Source: Welwitschia mirabilis
Lineage: Eukaryota; Gnetophyta; Gnetopsida; Welwitschiales
Assembly (NCBI GenBank): GCA_051453625.1
Contig: JBOZIK010000001.1
Coordinates: 283,219,124-283,283,123 of the forward strand
Length of the DNA stretch: 64,000 nucleotides
Reading direction: 5' to 3'
Positions 11,979 through 23,099 of this stretch are shown here, in pieces. The translations under genes and the position numbers were made by a program. The notes under the pieces were generated by a model. That model did not search any database, was not told the origin of the DNA, and saw only the letters and a list, made by a program, of their open reading frames with translations. The stretch's first letter is position 1; each line of letters starts with the position of its first letter.

Positions 11979-12611
11979 TTAAAAACATAAAATTACTCCT
12001 AAGGAGAAAGAAATCCTTAATGAAAAATAAATAAGATTATGAGCCTCTACACTTGGAATGGTCATCTCCACACCACTTGGGATAACCTCCATCCTAGTAG
12101 GTTGATGAGGAACTGCTATAGTACTATTGTTAATCAAAGAAGAAGTCATCATAGAATTTGCTTCAATTATGAGGCATAGCTTCTCATAAACCTTCATATA
12201 AAACTTACTGTAAGCCATTAAAGTCCCTAAAAGATGCTTGCTAGAGAGCTTTTCATCATAATATAAAATATTAATATCATTAATCATAATTCCAAATGAT
12301 TTATGCAAGCTTGGATCATCCTTTTACTCTTTGCTAATTAAGCAAACAAAGTAGTCTGACTCTCTTTCAATGCTACAATTTTAGAAGCATCTGCCTATGA
12401 TCTCTTCTTTAATAAGTGCATGTTCTCTACTTGATTTTTTAGCATTCAAAGGAAATTAATTATGGACTCCTATTCCTCTACTCCATTTTGATCCATACAA
12501 TATAAAAATTTTATTATATTAATTAAAGTATGAAAATATTAAAGTGATGTAGGCCATTTTCATTATGGAGGTTAATGTGAGGTAAAGTGAGCAAAGTGGC
12601 TACATTCAAAG
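11979..12611 (-). pseudogene. C-terminal part of minus-strand ORF split by LINE
   Basis: A 109-codon open stretch (11979-12308) plus upstream in-frame traces containing ADASKIVALKESQTTLFA and a coiled-coil-like lysine/glutamate-rich part. Its upstream continuation is at 17104-18419, beyond the LINE and its target duplication. No family is recognised. Accessory ORFs of plant LTR elements look like this (low identity, charged, no catalytic motif). Function unknown. Confidence 0.45.
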
Positions 12612-12629
12612 TCCCATGGATAACCTATT
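12612..12629 (+). repeat. LINE target-site duplication, left copy
   Basis: TCCCATGGATAACCTATT; the right copy at 17086-17103 differs at one base (C versus T). An 18-bp direct repeat bracketing an A-tailed LINE is the expected result of target-primed reverse transcription. Confidence 0.92.
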
Positions 12630-14598
12630 AAGTTGGCTTGTAAGGAAACTTTTGGTCACTTAACTAAAAGCCTTAGTCACAGAATTACTGAGGTAAGGAA
12701 GACACTTCATGATATTTAGCTATCCCTTTAAGTCTCCAATCAAAATTTAGCTCTAATTCAATAGGAAAAAGATGTTACTCACTGTCTCCAAAATCTTATC
12801 CATCAGGAGATCTTATTCTTAAAACAGAGAGCTAAAGTTAAATGGAAGCTTGAAGAAGAATATAATTCTAGTTATTTTCATGCGTGTATAAAGAGTAAGA
12901 GATCTTCAACTTTTATTTACTCCATTACTGATGATACATGTACAAGATTAACTAATCCTTAAGTAATTAAAGATGAAGTACTTAGATATTTCCAAAACAT
13001 TTTGGTACTATAGTTATTATTGAACCTCCAAATTATGAAACTGCTACCTCAGGGCCTATTGTTTCTTCTGAACAATATATACATCTTTGGAAACCTATTA
13101 CAAATGATGAGATTAAAAAGGCTATGTTCCATATATCTTTAAAATATTCTCCAGGACCAGATGGCATTAATGCCAAATTCTATAAATCCTCTTATGACTT
13201 GATTAATAATGATGTTTCTATAGTAGTAAAGAACTTTTTCTTGACTTATGACTTGCCTCTAGGAATAAATGCTACTGTGATCTCTTTGATTTCTAAGGGT
13301 CAATGTCCAAATACACTAGCTAATTGCAGGCCCATAGCTTGTTATAATGTCATTTATAAATGCATTACTGACATTATAACTTTAAGATTAAAAGATATTT
13401 TAGGTCACTTGGTTGGTCAAGAGCAAGAAGCTTTCATCCAAGGAAGAACTATTATACATAATATTCTTCTTGCTCAAGAGCTTATTTCTCTATATGGTAG
13501 AATTAGTGTTAGCCCAAGATATGCCCTTAAAGTAGACTTAAGAAAGGCATATGATTCTATTTCATGGATTTTTTTTACAGGTTTTATTAACTCATTTGGC
13601 TTTTCATATCGATTAATAAAATGGTTTATGACTTGCATTACTACTGTTCAATTCTCTTTGAATATTAATAGAGAATTATATGGCTATTTCCCTACTCAAA
13701 AAGGCATTAGACAAGGTGATCTTGTATCATCTTATCTTTTTACCTTGGTTATGAAATACTTCTCTACATGTATGAGAAATATGGTAATAAATAAAACATT
13801 CAAATTCCATCCAAATTATCATAGGCTCAAACTTACACATTTATGTTATGCTGATGATTTGTTTATATCCTCAAAAGCTGATAGAGCTACTATATCTCTT
13901 ATCCAAAAAATGTTGGCTCATTTTGTTAGTATTTCAGGCCTTTTCTTAAATCATACCAAGAGTAGCATTTATTCTAGTGGAACATCTACATCTCTTAGAA
14001 TTGAAATTGCAGTAATATAGGGTTTCTAAGTAGGCACTCTTCCTATGAAAAACTTGGTGTGTCTTTGTCTTCTAAGTCTCTATCTATGAATGAATACTAA
14101 TCTTTTATTGATAAAATCATTGATATTATCAGTCATTAAACATTAAGATACTTATGTAGGAAAATTAGTTCTTATTAATTATGTTCTACAATCCTTACAT
14201 GGTTATTGGTGCAACATTTTTCTTCTTTCAAAACAAGTTTTAAAGAGAAAAGATAGCATCTATAGGAAGTTTCTATAATCTGGTTTTGATTCAAATGCAC
14301 AAAAGGCACCTGTATCCAAGGCAAAAATATGTAAACCTATTCAAGCATGAGGATTGGGGTTAAAAGGTACATAAAAAACAAACCCTGCTCTTCTCCTAAA
14401 ATCGATTTGGGACATTGCTTTATAGGGCAAAAGTGTATGGATAAAATGGATACATGAATATTAAATTAAGGGAAATTCTTTTTGGCATCTGAAGATAAAA
14501 GTAAGTTACTCTTGGCCTTTCAAAAAGCTACTCTATCTTAGACAAGATGCTATTAGATGTGTTGATATAACACATAATGTTTTATCATGGACTATACC
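12630..14598 (+). pseudogene. LINE reverse transcriptase (broken)
   Basis: Non-LTR reverse transcriptase that would copy LINE RNA at a nicked target. Seen: FLKQRAKVKWKLEEEYN and FHACIK (about 12815-12890), a one-base frame change near 12995, then one open frame 13124-14020 of 298 codons. That frame holds SPGPDG, FRPI-type CRPIACYNVIYKCI, AFIQGRTIIHNILLAQE, ALKVDLRKAYDSISW, GIRQGDLVSSYLF and HLCYADDLF, with the catalytic YADD at 13847-13858. A stop at 14018-14020 follows; beyond it the frame continues with KLGVSLSSKSLSMNEY and further stops up to the gap. The usual GDPLSPYLF is GDLVSSYLF here. The copy is not functional. Confidence 0.93.
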
Positions 14599-15232
14599 NN
14601 NNNNNNNNNNNNNNNNNNNNNNNNNNNNNNNNNNNNNNNNNNNNNNNNNNNNNNNNNNNNNNNNNNNNNNNNNNNNNNNNNNNNNNNNNNNNNNNNNNNN
14701 NNNNNNNNNNNNNNNNNNNNNNNNNNNNNNNNNNNNNNNNNNNNNNNNNNNNNNNNNNNNNNNNNNNNNNNNNNNNNNNNNNNNNNNNNNNNNNNNNNNN
14801 NNNNNNNNNNNNNNNNNNNNNNNNNNNNNNNNNNNNNNNNNNNNNNNNNNNNNNNNNNNNNNNNNNNNNNNNNNNNNNNNNNNNNNNNNNNNNNNNNNNN
14901 NNNNNNNNNNNNNNNNNNNNNNNNNNNNNNNNNNNNNNNNNNNNNNNNNNNNNNNNNNNNNNNNNNNNNNNNNNNNNNNNNNNNNNNNNNNNNNNNNNNN
15001 NNNNNNNNNNNNNNNNNNNNNNNNNNNNNNNNNNNNNNNNNNNNNNNNNNNNNNNNNNNNNNNNNNNNNNNNNNNNNNNNNNNNNNNNNNNNNNNNNNNN
15101 NNNNNNNNNNNNNNNNNNNNNNNNNNNNNNNNNNNNNNNNNNNNNNNNNNNNNNNNNNNNNNNNNNNNNNNNNNNNNNNNNNNNNNNNNNNNNNNNNNNN
15201 NNNNNNNNNNNNNNNNNNNNNNNNNNNNNNNN
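14599..15232. other. assembly gap (634 N) inside LINE
   Basis: Run of N between the RT thumb region and the C-terminal region of the LINE protein. Flanking sequence is in the same orientation and order as a normal LINE, so the gap is probably filled by LINE sequence. Confidence 0.99.
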
Positions 15233-15750
15233 TAATACAAATTATGCTAGGGAAAATTCATAACCCCAAAATATGGTTTCATCACTTGACTCTCTATTCT
15301 TCAAAGATTGAATACAAGAAGTAGGATCATTCACTATAATCCAAATATTTCTACAATATGTCCTTTATGCTAGATGGAAGAGGAAACTATTGATCATCTA
15401 TGTTTTCCATGCTTAATTTTATTCTATATTCTTTTCAAGGCTCTGGACTTATTACACATGACTACTCCTTCATATAGATAGAGTGAATTACAATAATGGC
15501 TCCTTCTCTCTCATGGTAGAAGCACTGTTAAGGATGGGATTAATAAAGGAGTCTTTGTAGCAATAATATATCATATATGGCTACTTAAAAATCATTTTCT
15601 ATTTAAGGATTCTAAACCAGAGATTCCTAAAATCATTGATAGTATTAGATTTTACTTGAGGATGAATCTTTTTCAGATTTCTAAACTCAAGAACACTTCC
15701 AAGAATATAATATGGTGCTCTGAGATGGGTTTCAATCCACAATGGTGTTA
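15233..15750 (+). pseudogene. LINE C-terminal zinc-knuckle region
   Basis: Corresponds to the RVT-associated zinc-binding region at the C-terminus of plant L1 proteins. Readable pieces: CPLC followed by MEEETIDHLCFPC (about 15360-15415), giving the Cys-Cys-His-Cys pattern; FVAIIYHIWLLKNHFLF near 15555-15605; DSIRFYLRMNLFQISKLKN near 15640-15695. Frame changes and stops occur but the motif survives. It continues the RT remnant across the gap. Confidence 0.85.
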
Positions 15751-17085
15751 AAGTTTTTCTCCCTTTAATAAGATTCAATGGATGGCCTAGAGTTTTAGTT
15801 AAAGATGTTCTGCTTTTTCTTTTAAAAGATTTGCCTATTGTACTAAGCTAAGCACACAAACAGATTTCAACATTTCACCTATTTTAATCTTATTACAACA
15901 TCTTTAGTAATTGGTTTGATAATTTGGTTTCACTAGCTAATCAAGCTTTTGGTGATTTCAATATGTTAAAGTTTTCATAGCTAGAAATTACAAAAGCCAT
16001 ATGTTTGCTATGCTAAATAATCAAATCACAAAGTTTGAATTCTTAGACTATCATAGACTGTTTCTAATATTCATAGTTTATCTAATGCAGAAATGCAACA
16101 TCTTTAGTTTTTTTATGATAATTATGTTTCACTAGCTGATCAAGTTTATCTCTATTGAAGTTTACACAACTAGAAGTAATGCCCTATTTTTCTCTTACTA
16201 ACTAATAAAATCAATGGTGATTTAATCTGCTGAAGTCTCCATAGATGATATTATTTTATTGGCTTAAACTTCCACTATTTTATTAAATGTAATGACCCAT
16301 TAAAGAAGCCACACATCTGCTGTGCTTATACTCCACAAAATTCAAGGATGGATCCTCTAATTTAGTAGATTCTGAGTGCTGTCAAAAACGGGTTTGCTGG
16401 ATGGATCTTCTTAAGAAATCTCCACAATAGAAAGTTAAATTTCTTACATCAAAAAATGATAAATTAGTTGCCTTGCATTTGCTATGTTAACATTTATTTG
16501 TAACATAGCACTTGCCAATTCATAGATGATTCTATTGTCCACAGATTTTCTTATGCAGAAATGATACATCTTTAGTATTTTGAAGATAATTTTGTTTCAA
16601 TAGCTAATCAAGTTTCAATCTGTTTAAGTTTATACAGCTGGATTTAATCCCATGTTTTACTCTTTTCAAATGATAAAATCAATGATGTTCAACCTGCTGA
16701 AGTCTCCATTGATGATAGTACTTTATTGGCTTAAACCCACTATTTTATCAAATGTGATAATCCATTCAAGAAGCCACATGCTTATTGTACTGTCACTACA
16801 TACAAATTTAAGCATAGTGCCTCTAATTTAGCACATACTGAGTGTTGTCAAAATAGATTTGTTGGATGATGTTCCTAATGAAATTAAATATGTTATACCT
16901 AGCTGCATTTGTTGTGTGTAACATAGCACTTATTGTCAAATATTCTGTCCTGTCTTCTTGAGTGCTTTAGGCTATTTAGAGAGATTTTAATCTCTTAACT
17001 TTAGTCTATATCTAGTGCTTCTATAAGAGTTTAATCTACTTTGCTCTTATAGCAATGAAATTTTATAATTTCATTCAAAAAAAAA
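15751..17085 (+). repeat. LINE 3' UTR with tandem ~470-bp units and poly(A)
   Basis: Two long units, about 16087-16557 and 16558-17010, share ordered blocks: GCAGAAATG then ACATCTTTAGT, AGTTTATAC(A/C)A(A/G)CT, GATGATA..ATTTTATTGGCTTAAAC, GAAGCCACA and TAACATAGCACTT. A partial third unit (about 15885-16086) starts with ACAACATCTTTAGTAATTGG and TTTCACTAGCTAATCAAG. After the last unit a unique tail ends in AATTTCATTC and nine adenines. No coding signal. Confidence 0.8.
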
Positions 17086-17103
17086 TCCCATGGATAATCT
17101 ATT
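17086..17103 (+). repeat. LINE target-site duplication, right copy
   Basis: TCCCATGGATAATCTATT, one base different from the left copy at 12612-12629, immediately after the poly(A). Confidence 0.92.
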
Positions 17104-18419
17104 GCCTTGGAGTAATAATAAGTGTAAACATCATCCAAGCAAGATAGATGAATGACTTATGTATGCAATAAGCTAAAAATGATTTGTACTCTCCCAACTA
17201 GTTCATAAGCTCTTTAATTTTTGAATAAAATGGTCTCTACCACTAATAATAGCTTATCTGTGTATTATGATATTTGACCCTACTCATTAAAAATAGTCTA
17301 TGAAGCTATAGGTAGATGATGAGGAAGTTCTAGAGATTTTTAAGTGACTAATAGACGCTAACTTGGAGATTAGAAGTAGGGGGTAGAGTATGACATATTT
17401 TCCTAGTCCATTAATGCATCGAACTCATTAAGGATCTCCTTCCCTTAAGCACTAGAAGAAAAAAGTAAATCCATAAAGCGGTCAGTGGAAGAAATAAGAG
17501 GAAAGAAATCACTTACTACTATGTAGTCCTCCCTTAGCTTATAAGACAAAATCTTCTTTGGAGGTTATGGGGTAAAATCAAGATCATCCTCTATCAAAGT
17601 TTCAGAGCATGGAAATAAAATCAAAGAAAAATATTAAGTAAAAATATCATCCTAAGTAAGGACAAAAATAAATAAGGTAAAAGGAAATCAAGATAGTACT
17701 CCATGGTGCTGGTGTTATTAAGTAAAACTAAGGGTTGTTTCATCTTCTTCTAGTTCCTCATGTACTAAATGATTAATTAGAGATTTTTTCCATTTTTAGC
17801 AAAGTGATTAACATGATCCTGAAGCCTTACTCATTTGCAAATAATAACAAAATAGAAAAATAATTACTAGAAATACACTTATTATTCAAAAACCTAACAC
17901 AAGAATTCATACCTTAGATAGAACTAAAAAATTACCTTGGGATATCTCTCTAGGGTTATATTTCTTGGAGCCTTCATCCTCTATAGATAAGGAAGAATAA
18001 GAATGAAGTAAGGATTAAGAAAGAATTTTGTGAGGAAATAAAATTAGATATGGATCTACTTAAGAGGATCTAAAGGGCTATAAACCAACCAGACCCATGA
18101 AAGAAAAGTATAAACTAAGAAGAATATTTATACAAAAACACTTTCTCTTATTACTATTTTACTTCAAGTAATTCAATTGAGAAAGAGTGGTTGAATAAAT
18201 AATATAGGCCCAATTCAAAGAAATCCCACTAACTCAAAATGGAAACAAATAAATTATGTAAGTAGGAATCTCACTCACTTGATCATGAAGTAAGGTCCTA
18301 CCTATAATTAGTTCGCCATAAGCCATAAAATATGGGATAGTAAAATTACTAGTGGATACCTCATGGTAGTGTGTATCCACCTCTTGCATACATATGAAGT
18401 CATCTAAGTGATTAGCCAT
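17104..18419 (-). pseudogene. N-terminal part of minus-strand ORF split by LINE
   Basis: Starts at an ATG at 18419 with MANHLDDFICMQEV, then FTIPYFMAYGELIIGR, open for 61 codons. Further left on the same strand, after several breaks, come PPKKILSYKLREDYIVVSDF, STDRFMDLLFSSS and GKEILNEFDALMD (about 17580-17400). The trace resumes at 12611 beyond the LINE. Its start lies about 560 bases downstream of a minus-strand TATA box (18984-18991), so the TATA-bearing block is its likely promoter. No protein family recognised; probably an accessory retrotransposon ORF. Confidence 0.45.
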
Positions 18420-20600
18420 GAAATTATAAATTACTTATTAGAACAAAATATCTTAGGAGAAATATAATTACCTTATCTTAATTTGAATATCAACCTTATG
18501 CTCTCTTCTAAAATTTAAGTAGGACCATGGTAAGGATGAGTTATATTAGTTATACAAGGATTAAAAGTAAGCTAAAGAGAGTCAAGAAAAAATAAAGCAG
18601 TTGGATGAAAAAGATAAAAGAAAGGAAATCAACATAGATCTACAATATTGAAGGAGAAGATCTAAGAGAAACCATGCTCTATAACTTGTTATTAAATATC
18701 CAACTCAGCAGACCTAACATTGGTATAATTTCAAGAAATGGCAGGATAAATTATCTAAGCCATATCTTGAGATGTGAATGATGAAAATTGAAAGTGTTAG
18801 GAAAGAACTTGTATCTATAAAAACTGATGACTATAAAATACCTACATAAAAATATATAGAAATAATTAAAAAATAAAACAAAAATGCTATGTAAAAGAAT
18901 GATAGTAAAAAGAAGGAAAATAAGAGCTATTAATTAGTTGGAAATCATAAGGAAAATGAGGTTAAAATGAGGGGTCCATAGGGTATTTATACATGTGAAC
19001 CTAGGAATAACTACATCATAAAGTAAAATTAACTATAGTTAAAAGCTAACTAACTTAGGATTAAATAAAGCAAACTACAATTAGGTAAAAATACTAGATC
19101 CCATGTTAAGATCACACTTAGGACCTAATGTCATACTTGAATGGCTAACATTGCACTTAACCCCTTTCTACCTCTAACAAATCCTTCTCGACCTTGACGC
19201 TAATCATTCTCTTCTAGATTATTCAACAACAAAGTCTTTAATGTTGTACTTTAATATTTGATGTCATACGTGGGTGTCTAATATCGCACCTACTTTTACA
19301 ATATTCTAGTAGCTCATACTTACCCTTAGCATTACCTATTTTGCTTTGACCTATCTATGCTAGAAGTTTCTGATATCACACTTGGGTGTTTACTATCACA
19401 CTTAAGTGGTTAATGTCATATTTACTTGTGTGAGGCTTTAGCACCTTTAACTTGACATAGGCATTACTTTTTCTTCTTCAAATCCATATCATGATGATGA
19501 TTCTAGCATCATACTTAGGTGTTAGATGTTATATTTGAGTGCTTGATGTTGCATTGGGTTAATCAACATTGCACTTAAGTGTCTAACATTGCATTTGAAT
19601 CCATGACACTATAATAACTTTCATAAAACCCTAGAACTTCATGTTCCACTCTATAATTACTCTTAAAGAAAGGCCTAATGTCACACTTAAATGTTAACAT
19701 TACACTTAAAATTTTCACATCAATCTTAAGTGCCTAAAGTTTTGCTTACTTTGAAAATCTTTCAATGCCATCTGCTCGACCCTAGTACCTTCCACTTGAC
19801 TCTATCTTACCAATGATAATGGTCTCTAGCATTTTACTTAGGTTCTTAGCATTATACTTTCCCTCACAGAACTCCTAGAACCTTCCATTTGACTCTAGTA
19901 CTTAGAACCTTATCTGTTCTTACTTCTTAATAAAGCTTCAAATTCACAAGAGGTTGTTCAACATTGCACTTGATTGTCTAATGTCTCACTTAAATCCATA
20001 ATATCACACTCTAATCATGACATGTGCATATCATTCAACATCATATGTTGGGTACCTAGTAATACACGTCCTTAATAGTTACCACAAATAGGACTCATGT
20101 CATCAAGGATTATTATGATAACCACTAGCAATTCTTCTAACTATTTTTCTAACCACTATTTAGTGATAGATACCTAACTCTTATAGAAACATTACAAAAG
20201 GTCATAATATCACTAGAAAGAGAGTAGACTACTATTAGAATATAAGTAAATAAGAACAAGCATATAAGTTTAAGAGAATGTAAAACCAACTAGCACAACA
20301 TGAAACATAAAGTGAATGGATAAAATAGAGGCCTAACTTGATCACATTTATTCATAAAATGAACTCCTTAATAGTAGGATTGACGACCTTCTCTCTTGCA
20401 TAAAAGAATACCAATTAAACAAAATCCTAGGGCATTCTAAAAGAAAACATCTACATTTGGACAACATACTCTATTTATTGTGGTTGACATTTAGAACATC
20501 TAGATAAGAGTATTAAATATAGAGATGAACCTTTAACCCTTCCTATTAAATCAAGAAAATAATTTTAATACAGAATAACAAGAAGAAGAGGAGATTATAA
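18420..20600 (-). repeat. LTR-like promoter block with CACTTAAGTG motif array
   Basis: Reading leftward, a long upstream part (20050-19090) contains about 20 variants of the palindrome CACTTAAGTG, usually in the frame CTAACATTGCACTTAAGTG or CTAATGTCACACTTAAGTG. It is followed by a TATA box at 18991-18984 and then about 560 bases of leader before the ORF at 18419. This order (U3 with repeats, TATA, R-U5, leader, ORF) is that of a 5' LTR on the minus strand. The ends and a partner LTR were not found, so the limits are approximate. Confidence 0.55.
18984..18991 (-). promoter_or_regulatory. TATA box of LTR-like block
   Basis: The complement reads TATAAATA in the context CACATGTATAAATACCC, the best plant-type TATA box in this block. 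Transcription would start about 30 bases further left, near 18955. Confidence 0.5.
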
Positions 20601-20639
20601 AAATAATATTAATCAAAGCATATGAATGCAAGGTAGGAA

Positions 20640-21786
20640 CAATTAAAGAAGTCATTTCCAAGATTCGATAAATTGAAAACTACTTTAATCTTCAGAATGC
20701 TTTATTAGAATGATAATGCACATATACCATTTAATTTCTTGCAAGAAATGCATACGAATGATGGTCCAGATGCTGATAGAAATATCCTCAATAAGTACTT
20801 AGAATACCTTCATAAAGAAATTCAAAAAGAAATTCATTTCCAAAGACCTCATAGAATACTAAATGATGGAATATCAATGCCTTCACTTAGGAAGACATCC
20901 ACTAGATGAACATTGGTCTAAATTCTAGTGCTTTATAAAATACTAAAAGAAATTCATAGAAAAGTAGTTAGTTAATAGTATCATTGGAATCCTACCATTC
21001 AAACTCAAAATCATCCTATGTACTTTGAATATTAAATAAACAAAAGGTATCTATTACAAAATATAACATTACTTTTAAGGGTAAGAAAATCGATGGAATG
21101 AGCCTTACCACTCTCAATCTAATAAAACCAACATGATAAACATACCACTAACACATGAAGCATTTAGAACCAAAATTTCATATCATGAATGTTACAAGAA
21201 GTATTACATTACTAGAAATTTTCCATTCAAATCTTTATCACTAAACCTTTCTTAGAACATTCTGCATCAAAACTCATAGAATTTATCCTTCTAGCTAAAA
21301 AGGATGTATGATATCATCCAAATAGATATGATTCATAGCTAGTATTCTATCTTTGAATTACATGGTTAAATTTCATCTTTCTTTGTTTCATTCCTAGTAG
21401 ATAGTAGAATCTTTCACAATTTAATTTCTCTAGCATTATTTTATAAATTAAACATCACTCCTTTTTAGGAATAAAAATCTATAATAAGGGTCATAGGAGA
21501 TAGTCTTCTTATACAAGATGGGATTATAATAAGGTATATGTTCTATGTATTTTACATTGCAGAATATCATGCCATTCTAGGAATTTTCTTTTTAATTAGA
21601 TACAATTTCTAAATTAACTTTTTCTAATGCATCCTCTTATGAATAACTTTGTTTGGAGAATAAACCTTAAAGGGGAAGGAAAGAAATAAAAGAATATCTC
21701 TGAGCTTACCTAACTAGATTTCAAAATTCATCAAAAAGAAATAAGTCTTCAAAGGACACATATTTTACCTTTAGTAGATTACCTCT
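20640..21786 (+). pseudogene. gag-protease remnant of an LTR element
   Basis: Plus-strand gag trace (FISKDLIEYQMMEYQCLHLG, HWSKFQCFIKYQKKFIEKQL, SIIGILPFKLKI; about 20835-21040) is followed by a broken zinc knuckle (ECYKK then ITRNFPFK, about 21190-21232). Next comes a retropepsin-like domain with VDS near 21395, HNLISLALFYKLNITPF near 21415-21465, and the flap-distal YHAILG with FFLIRYNF near 21565-21610. The catalytic DSG has become DSR here. Order and motifs fit a Gypsy-type gag-protease, though caulimovirid-type elements share this layout. It ends at a 10-N gap; no RT follows. Confidence 0.6.
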
Positions 21787-21796
21787 NNNNNNNNNN
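21787..21796. other. 10-N gap at an element junction
   Basis: Exactly ten Ns separate a plus-strand gag-protease remnant from a minus-strand Copia fragment. Identical 10-N runs occur at 55661 and 57972. Confidence 0.99.
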
Positions 21797-21952
21797 TTAA
21801 TGACTTCAATAGCTTTGATAAGTGCCTCTATGTTATCTCTAAAGATTACCACTTCTTTGTCTTATTCTACTAAGGTGGTAAAATTGGATTGGTTCCTTGT
21901 CATTTACCTTAAACGTCCACTATAAAAATACCAAGTATGTTTCTTTACTACG
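21797..21952 (-). pseudogene. Copia protease-start fragment, cut off from its gag
   Basis: On the minus strand this reads TWYFYSG, then MTRNQSNFTTLVE, then DKEVVIF and DNIEALIKAIEVIN, matching the start of Copia protease (normally WYLDSGCSRHMTG, then GDN.KG.I.G.G). Nine bases upstream of TWY the sequence stops at the Gypsy LTR boundary. The missing upstream part is at 45046-46800, where the same Copia family's gag ends with KEVWV (the block just before protease). The two fragments were adjacent before the Gypsy inserted. Confidence 0.8.
21948..21952 (+). repeat. Gypsy target-site duplication, left copy
   Basis: CTACG before the left LTR; the right copy is CTACT at 45041-45045 (one mismatch). 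Five-base duplications are usual for Ty3/Gypsy insertion. Confidence 0.65.
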
Positions 21953-22890
21953 TGATAATGATAAATTTTAATGTAAATATTTCTTATTAATGAAGTATTT
22001 TCATTGTCTTAATTATTCATTTTAAATAACAATAGATGTTTTTATTTATTAATATACTTACTAATTAATAGGTTAGTTAATTAGTATGTTAGTAGATTAA
22101 TATGTATATATTTTAATATTGCATCTTAGGTGTAGGATGTCATACGGCATGAAGATGAGAGAGAATGTTAAGGTAGAAAAAAGTAGTAACAACTCCAACC
22201 ACATACCTACTCTTAAGGAGGAAATAATGAAACATAAAAACAAACAAGGATATAAGAAAGGAATCACCATCAAAAGTGGGAATCTTTTTGGTAAAATGTT
22301 CTATAAATATACTAAGCAAGAAGGTAAAGGAAGGGAGCTCTAGCTATCCTACAAAGGGCATAATGGCATTTCCCATACTCTAAGGTATTACCTGCAAAGC
22401 AAAACACAAGATCTAATACATTTTTATGTCACAATTAGTATTTCAATATAAAGCTAAAAGGCATATTTGAATATCATTTTGTGCATGTTTTATTACTTAA
22501 TAAAGTAATATTATTTCTATTTGCTTCTATTTGTGCAACTAAACATAAATCAGGATAATTAATAGTACTTAGAAATAAGTATTATCCAATATCTTTTTTA
22601 TTTTCTATTATGTTTTATTACTTTCTTTTTTTCCCTCTATTATAATATATGTATATAGCAACTTAAAAACAATAAAACAATCTGATAGTTCAAGTAGTTT
22701 CATCATAAGACTATTGTATTGATGCATTTTAAAGTAAATAGTTAAATCTCAATTATTTCTTTAGTAAGCCTTTGGTTTTTTTTATTTAAGGGTATAACTT
22801 ATTTTAGGTTAATAGAAGCATAGTCTCTACATTTTTCTAGTATTATTTTATGTTGTTTTTTGCAATTATTTCATCACATAAGCAATATCA
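21953..22890 (+). repeat. Gypsy left (5') LTR
   Basis: Runs from TGATAATGATAAATTTTAATG to CACATAAGCAATATCA. Collinear with 44191-45040 over its length: shared TTATTAATGAAGT.TTTTCATT, repeated GTTAGTAGGTTAGT-type block near 22070, GAGAGAGAA near 22150, TTTTATTACTT blocks and TAAGCCTTTGGTT near 22765. A TATAAATA box is at 22302-22309. The small frame at 22119-22343 lies within it and is not conserved in the other LTR. Confidence 0.85.
22302..22309 (+). promoter_or_regulatory. TATA box in Gypsy 5' LTR
   Basis: TATAAATA in the context GTTCTATAAATATACTAAGC. The right LTR has the decayed counterpart GTTCTAGAAATAGACTAAGC near 44446. It is the best candidate for the element's core promoter. Confidence 0.5.
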
Positions 22891-22893
22891 TTT

Positions 22894-22906
22894 TGGCATT
22901 AGAAGA
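22894..22906 (+). promoter_or_regulatory. primer-binding site of Gypsy element
   Basis: TGGCATTAGAAGA begins three bases after the LTR end. It resembles TGGTATCAGAGC-type sites complementary to initiator tRNA-Met, with substitutions, so the tRNA assignment is tentative. The position is right. Confidence 0.45.
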
Positions 22907-23099
22907 AGATACCTCTAAAGTCTTCTAGTGGACATGATGAAAACTATGATCCAATAAGACGGACAAGAAAAATGGTGGGTTAAAAGAGGCAAGTATGTTA
23001 GATACCTACATAAATATGACCTAGATGTGTAGACTACAAATAACATTAAGATAAAGGTAGAAGAAGAAGATTTTATAGAGGATGAATCACCCTTAGAAA

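Larger units (their letters stand above)
12630..17085 (+). mobile_element. L1-type LINE, 5'-truncated
   Basis: Complete insertion bounded by an 18-bp target duplication and ending in nine adenines at 17077-17085. Order: the linker before RT, RT (13000-14020), thumb/connection (14021-14598), a 634-N gap, C-terminal zinc-knuckle region (15233-15750), a long 3' UTR with repeated units, then poly(A). The endonuclease and ORF1 are absent: the first bases already encode the coiled linker typical of plant LINE proteins just before RT, so the copy is 5'-truncated. It lies inside a minus-strand ORF remnant and interrupts it. Relative to surrounding elements its RT is well preserved, which suggests a later arrival. 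Confidence 0.92.

Noticed and set aside
14533-15324. Open frames across the N run inside the LINE
   Set aside because: Artefacts of the 634-N gap; only the flanking LINE similarity is real.
19090-20050. CRISPR-like array
   Set aside because: Repeats are short, variable and irregularly spaced, and the setting is a plant repeat block with a TATA box.
20640-21786. Integrated plant pararetrovirus (caulimovirid) copy
   Set aside because: Zinc knuckle followed by protease also fits, but no movement-protein trace or RT is present and the gag wording fits an LTR element at least as well.
22119-22343. 74-codon ORF as a small basic protein gene
   Set aside because: Lies inside the Gypsy LTR and is not kept open in the partner LTR.
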